From Branchiostoma belcheri (Eukaryota; Chordata; Leptocardii; Amphioxiformes; Branchiostomatidae), in assembly GCF_001625305.1 (NCBI RefSeq), contig NW_017804576.1, positions 1,335,865 to 1,399,864 of the forward strand: DNA of 64,000 nucleotides, read 5' to 3'. This document shows positions 59,667 through 64,000 of this stretch, in pieces. A program made the position numbers and the translations under genes. Each line of letters opens with the position of its first letter. The stretch's first letter is position 1. Below the pieces are notes generated by a model. That model made no database searches. It was not told the DNA's origin and was given only the letters and a program-made list of their open reading frames with translations.

Positions 59667-59816
59667 TCATGACAACATGACTTTGCGGTCGTTGTTCTCA
59701 CCAACGACGGGGTAACGACGATTCGATGTCGAGATTCTGCCGTCCACAGCCCATCGCACGATCTGCTTGCCTGACGACGAAGGAATTTCTGAGTGTTCGA
59801 CAATCGCTTTCGTCAT
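59667..59816 (-). CDS. Small conserved ORF (49 aa), copy 2
   Basis: Copy of 51079-51228 with RWAVDG for RWVVDG. Function unknown. Confidence 0.35.
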   Translation of the reverse strand: MTKAIVEHSEIPSSSGKQIVRWAVDGRISTSNRRYPVVGENNDRKVMLS

Positions 59817-60841
59817 GCTGACATCCCACAACGGTTAACTATAGGGCAGCACGTAGGCGCCAGGCCTAATCAATGAGTTTATCGCACCGAACTCTGTAAC
59901 GTTAAACAGTACATAATTAGTTTGTTCCCTATAAGTATAAGTACCAATCACAGGCTTGCTCAGACCTGTCTCAAACTTCAGACCTCTGCCGTGCGTGTGA
60001 CGTTTGTTATCAGTGTGATCAGGCCGTCCTGTGTACAGGCATGTGGAACAGATAGCCTTGTTCCTCGTGTTTGTCGTGTTTTGTTTGTCTGTGGGCGCGC
60101 AGTCCTGGCCCGTTTAGCCGCCTAAATGTACGGATTGGCAGGTGACAGGTGTGTACAACAGAGGGAGGTGTGCCCGGGCAACTAAAAGAAAGTATTAAAA
60201 CGACAAGTGTACACACATCCGACAGGTTTAATGTGAGACCTTACAATGCACGTCTGTCAGATATGTTAACACTGCAGACAGCAAACGGGTAAGTGGGCGA
60301 CTTAAAAGCGATTTACCCGGGCGAAGGGTAAAGGCAGGTATGTCAGTTCCCGTAACAAAAAGTGACATAGATTCACCTAAAAGAGTATATTTTCTTTAGT
60401 AGGCCACTTTTCTGTCAAACTATTTTAACATTTTGTTACATACTTTTTCATTGTGTTTTGATCAAATCAGTTGTTTTCACTATTTGCATGGTACTGTAAA
60501 CAGTTACATTAGATTGTATCAACAGCCAAACAACCGAAACAGGTGCCTGTCACTCTAGGCACCTTCTCCAAGACAGGAAAAGGGGAAGTGAAAAAGTCGC
60601 AGAAAGCTGTAGCATAGTGGCAGATGGTGGTTAAAGTATAACCCTGCCACAGCAACTGTCACTCCCTTACTAGTATGCCTGTAGGCTCACGTTGGCAACC
60701 GTCGTATGCTACGAGTAGCGTTACTTGTGGTGTCACGACATGCTCGAGGGGCCAAGTCCACTTCTTCACTTCCCGAGGAGGGGTCAGGTTTCTCCGCATT
60801 ACTTAATTAAACCCCTACAGAGTACTTCCCTCCCAAAATCT

Positions 60842-61021
60842 TACGCACTTATTTAGTTGTCTATATGTTAACTGTGAAATACTTGTTTAGTTGTCTATTT
60901 GTTAACTGTGCAATATTTGTTTCTCTGTTTTTAAACACTAGCATACAATTCAGCGCTACTTTTTAGTTGCGCTGCCACATGCTAGAGATTGTACTCATCG
61001 ATCAATCAATAAACAATTATT
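60842..61021. mobile_element. ~180-nt insertion with AAAATCT target duplication
   Basis: Absent from block B copy 1 (52230), where CCCAAAATCTGCAAAA is continuous. Here AAAATCT appears on both sides. The insert ends in ATCAATCAATAAACAATTATT, resembling a retroposon tail. Confidence 0.75.
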
Positions 61022-62099
61022 AAAATCTGCAAAATAGTCAGTTCTGGCAGTCATCAATGAAATAAAAATTGTTTCAACTACGAATCATTGTTCTTCAGAC
61101 AAAGAAAATTCCTGCCTGACCCTTGTCAGTGATATCACTAGAGTCTTCAATGTCGGATCATCGCACCACGTCAGGTGGTATTCTTGAAATAAGAGCTTAA
61201 ACAAAAACATAAAAATGAAAAATAAATAAAAAATTTAAAGTTAGGTAGAAAATAACTGAATTAAAATTAAAAATATAAGTTGAAAAATGTGAAATTTAAA
61301 GATTTAAAATTTGAAAAAAATTAAAATGTAAGAATTTTGAAATTTTAAAATTGAATTTTTCTAAATGTTTCAAAAGAATAAGAGAAAAATTAGGTGTGGT
61401 TACCGGGCATAGCGGCGGCCGGTCAGGATCGATTTTCGGATCCTGTGAATGAAAGAGTTTCCGGCCAAATATTAACCAAACTGCCGCGATTGACGTCATT
61501 TCTCCCGGCAGGCGTCGCGGGTCGCTTGCTTACTGACGCACCGGGGGTCGACCGTGGCGTTTTCTTACAAGTCTGTAGGTGACTCACGGCACACTGCATA
61601 GAAATTAAGAGTCACATTAAATCAATCAACGCTTAACATGGTTTTGCAGAAGAAAATTAACACGCACAAATATTGTTACAAGAGTCCCAGAAATTACTGT
61701 ATGATATTGTATTATCTTATAGTCCTGAACTCCACATGAGATATGCCTTCAGCTTTATACTTCCAGCGAATAGGGAAAACAATTCCATCGTCAACATGCG
61801 ACGAAACACAAACCTTGTTGACATGAACTGAAGGTCGGTAGTCAATTAACTACAAGCTGACCTGTGCGGTACGCAGGCCCCGTGCGGAATGTGTAGTGAT
61901 TGGTCCCGGCCTTCCGCAAACAGCGGAGTGCGTATTGTTTGTGGTGACACGTTACGGTTCACAACGTCCAGCATTCCACCGGCTCCACATACATCCGCGT
62001 GTCATGCCGACGCACCAGCAACACCTGTCAACCCCCTGACTCCCTCCCCACCCCACCTCCTCCTCCTCCCCCCCCCCTCCTCACACCCCCTCCCCCGGG

Positions 62100-62888
62100 A
62101 TGACGGTGTCGGACCCATCCCGCCAGCCCGCCGAAGCGGCGCCCGGGTTCGCCGGGCTGCCGGAGGAGCTGTGGGGCCGCGTCTTCGCCTACCTGGACCC
62201 GGTGGAGGACCGAGTCGTGACGCTGGCGCTGGTCTGCAAGAAGTGGAGCCGCGTCCTGCGGAACACGCCGGACCTGTGGCGCACGTTGAGCGTCTGCCGG
62301 CACCTGGAGGACCACCTGTACGACAGCGTCGCCGCGGCGCTGCGCGCGTACGGGCAGCACGTCCATGTGCTCACCTGGAAGTCAGGTGTGCCCGTCACAC
62401 CTGCCGTGCTGGCGCTCCTGCCCACCTTAACAAACCTGCGGGTGCTGGGCCTGCCTGTGGTATGGGACAGAGAACACATTTACCGTTTGATGCCGCTCTC
62501 AGGGCTAGAGGAGGTTCAGATCAACGGCGCGTTTGAACTGACGGACGGAGACCTGGAGCTGGTCGCGCGGTCCTTCCCCGAGCTGAGGGAGGTGACGTTC
62601 ACGGCGTGCTGGGACCTTTCCCCCGAGGGAGTGCTCTCCTTCCTGGAGCAGTCCGCCGCCCTGCACAGCCTGAGACTGAAGCTGAACGTGGGGCTGCCCC
62701 TGCACGACGTGCGCAGCGACCAGGCCATGCTACAGGGCGCTAACCTGGTCCTTGACCTGGCGGACTCCCGGTTCGCCCACCTCCTGACCGTGCTCCACTT
62801 GAACTTCGTCCCTCTGGAGCTGGACGAGCTCTGGAGCTGCATGAACCATTTCACACGCATCCGCAAGCTGGTCATCACCAACTGTGAG
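62100..62888 (+). CDS. F-box protein with leucine-rich region, first exon (263 aa, continues)
   Basis: The first ATG after a poly-C tract opens a GC-rich exon ending in a strong donor (GAG|GTAAGT at 62889, phase 0). Residues 16-62 are an F-box: GFAGLPEELWGRVFAYLDP, then LALVCKKWSRVLR and PDLWRTL. Irregular leucine-rich repeats follow (LTNLRVLGLP, LEEVQING, LREVTFTACWDLSPEGV, LHSLRLKLNV). F-box proteins recruit substrates to SCF ubiquitin ligases through SKP1. The rest of the gene lies beyond the window. I cannot assign it to a named FBXL/FBXO. A second copy of its promoter (50410-53299) has no coding exon. Confidence 0.85.
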
Positions 62889-63479
62889 GTAAGTACATCT
62901 GTTCTACTTCAATGCCACTAGGTGTGAACTAAAATAATCTCATCTGTATGAAATAGCTATAGGAACTTACTTTAAGTAAGGAAAAAAACTTGCATCAAAC
63001 ACTAGAAGGTGTCACCACAATATGCACGACAGTCAGAGTTAAGGCGCACTACAAAAACAACAGATCTAGAGCCACGTAGGTCCACCTCTAGTATCACGAA
63101 TGATAGGGACCCATGTATAATATTTCCAGCAAAAATATAAGCAAAACGTGTTTTGATCACGATCGCCCTTCACGTGAAAGGCCACCCCGTGTGCTTGTTG
63201 ACAAACTGCTGGTGACGTTACTCCTGTTCCGGCTACAGTCTATCACGACCTGAAATGACGTGCGTCAACTTGTTGCCAGGAAGGAACAGAACACGGAACT
63301 GTGCAGTTCCGATTGCCTCCTCGACATAACAGCTTCATGGTGGTTCATTTTGATTATCACCCATGTAGACTGCTCCCTGCCTTTTTCCCTGGGAGCGACA
63401 CGTCCATTTGTTGGGATTGATTACAGAGGGCGGTTTTTTACCGAATGGTCAGGGCGTGCTGTGCTCAAAGTCAAAGAGG

Positions 63480-63715
63480 GCCTGCCTGGGGGAGGGGGGG
63501 GTTCCCGACAACGCTCTACGCTGAATTCGGAATGCTCTCGAGTACGCTTTACGATAAATTCCAAGTGGCTACAACGCTTTACGTAGAATTAAAACGCAAA
63601 ACGCAAAATGCGCCGATTACGCTCTACGTTGAATTAGAGCGGTCCGTGTACGCTCTACGTAGAATTAGAACGGCCGATTACGCTATACAGAAAAGGGCAT
63701 GCGGGCCCCCCTCAA
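63480..63715. repeat. Degenerate TACGCTCTACGTAGAATTA repeat, copy 3
   Basis: About ten variants of TTACGCTCTACGTAGAATTA between a poly-G run and AAAAGGGCATGCGGGCCCCC. It lies in the F-box intron. See 9265-9412 and 11484-11692. Confidence 0.75.
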
Positions 63716-64000
63716 AAGGGTGAAGGTCGATAGGGCAACAGTACCCCCCCCCCCTCCTTAGAAAAGTAATCAATTATACCGTTCCCATGCGCATGTGGAT
63801 TGTTTCCATAAGACCGCTCACAACAGAGAGGCAAATTTATTGAAAGTCAATTGCAAGGTCCTAATCTACACGATAAGAAGTCGACTCTGACCACGTCCCA
63901 CTTGTGAAGCCGGCCATATCTTTAACTCATATCTGACAGGTCCATTCATCTTACTACGAGTTTCGGACTTAAGAAGTACTTGTACGAAGTGAGTGGGAAG

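Larger units (their letters stand above)
58890..62064. repeat. Duplicated block B, copy 2 (F-box upstream region)
   Basis: Collinear with 50410-53299 and leads directly into the F-box coding exon. It includes the shared GGTGTGGTTACCGGGCATAG GC-rich segment near 61393. Confidence 0.9.

Overview
The window is a metazoan genomic segment, most probably from an amphioxus (Branchiostoma). The evidence is compact intron-rich genes, heavily domain-shuffled extracellular exons, immunity-related GTPase (IRG) paralogues, very dense short inverted-repeat elements, and an apparent pair of divergent alleles laid end to end. No prokaryotic, organellar or viral gene was found. Exon models were built by hand: for each junction I checked the splice dinucleotides, the phase and the reading-frame closure.

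Layout. (1) 1-5.8 kb is non-coding, with dispersed repeats and hairpins. (2) 5.8-16.2 kb, minus strand, is a ten-exon gene for a 488-residue protein: an N-terminal membrane segment, ten 23-residue leucine-rich repeats and a Cys-containing C-terminal region resembling LRRC58. Nearly every exon boundary of this gene is echoed by partial or complete tandem copies. (3) 16.2-22 kb has repeats and MITEs but no clear gene. (4) 22-36 kb is an IRG cluster: IRG-A (+), IRG-B (-, short and intron-split) and IRG-C (+). Perfect ISRE-type TTTCNNTTTC elements lie upstream of IRG-A and IRG-C. (5) 36.5-49.5 kb, minus strand, is an eleven-exon gene for a predicted 1223-residue receptor: signal peptide, ShKT, C-type lectin, three LDLa, two kringle and one somatomedin-B domain, a Cys-rich region, then a seven-helix class-B/Methuselah-like domain. 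It contains a 707-N gap and a 1.5-kb minisatellite. (6) 49.2-62.1 kb is a duplicated block. The receptor's signal-peptide exon with its promoter (A) and the F-box promoter region (B) appear first as A-B, then after a 20-N gap as A'-IRG-D-B'. This looks like two haplotypes joined in one scaffold, differing by presence or absence of a whole IRG gene. (7) 62.1-64 kb, plus strand, is the first exon of an F-box/leucine-rich protein that continues beyond the window.

How the genes may work together is inference. IRG GTPases with IRF-type promoter elements are effectors of cell-autonomous immunity in vertebrates. The adjacent receptor carries lectin, kringle, LDLa and ShKT modules on a signalling 7TM core, as expected of a recognition receptor. 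The LRR and F-box genes may simply be neighbours. Long shared flanks around the IRG genes offer a recombination route for copy-number change.
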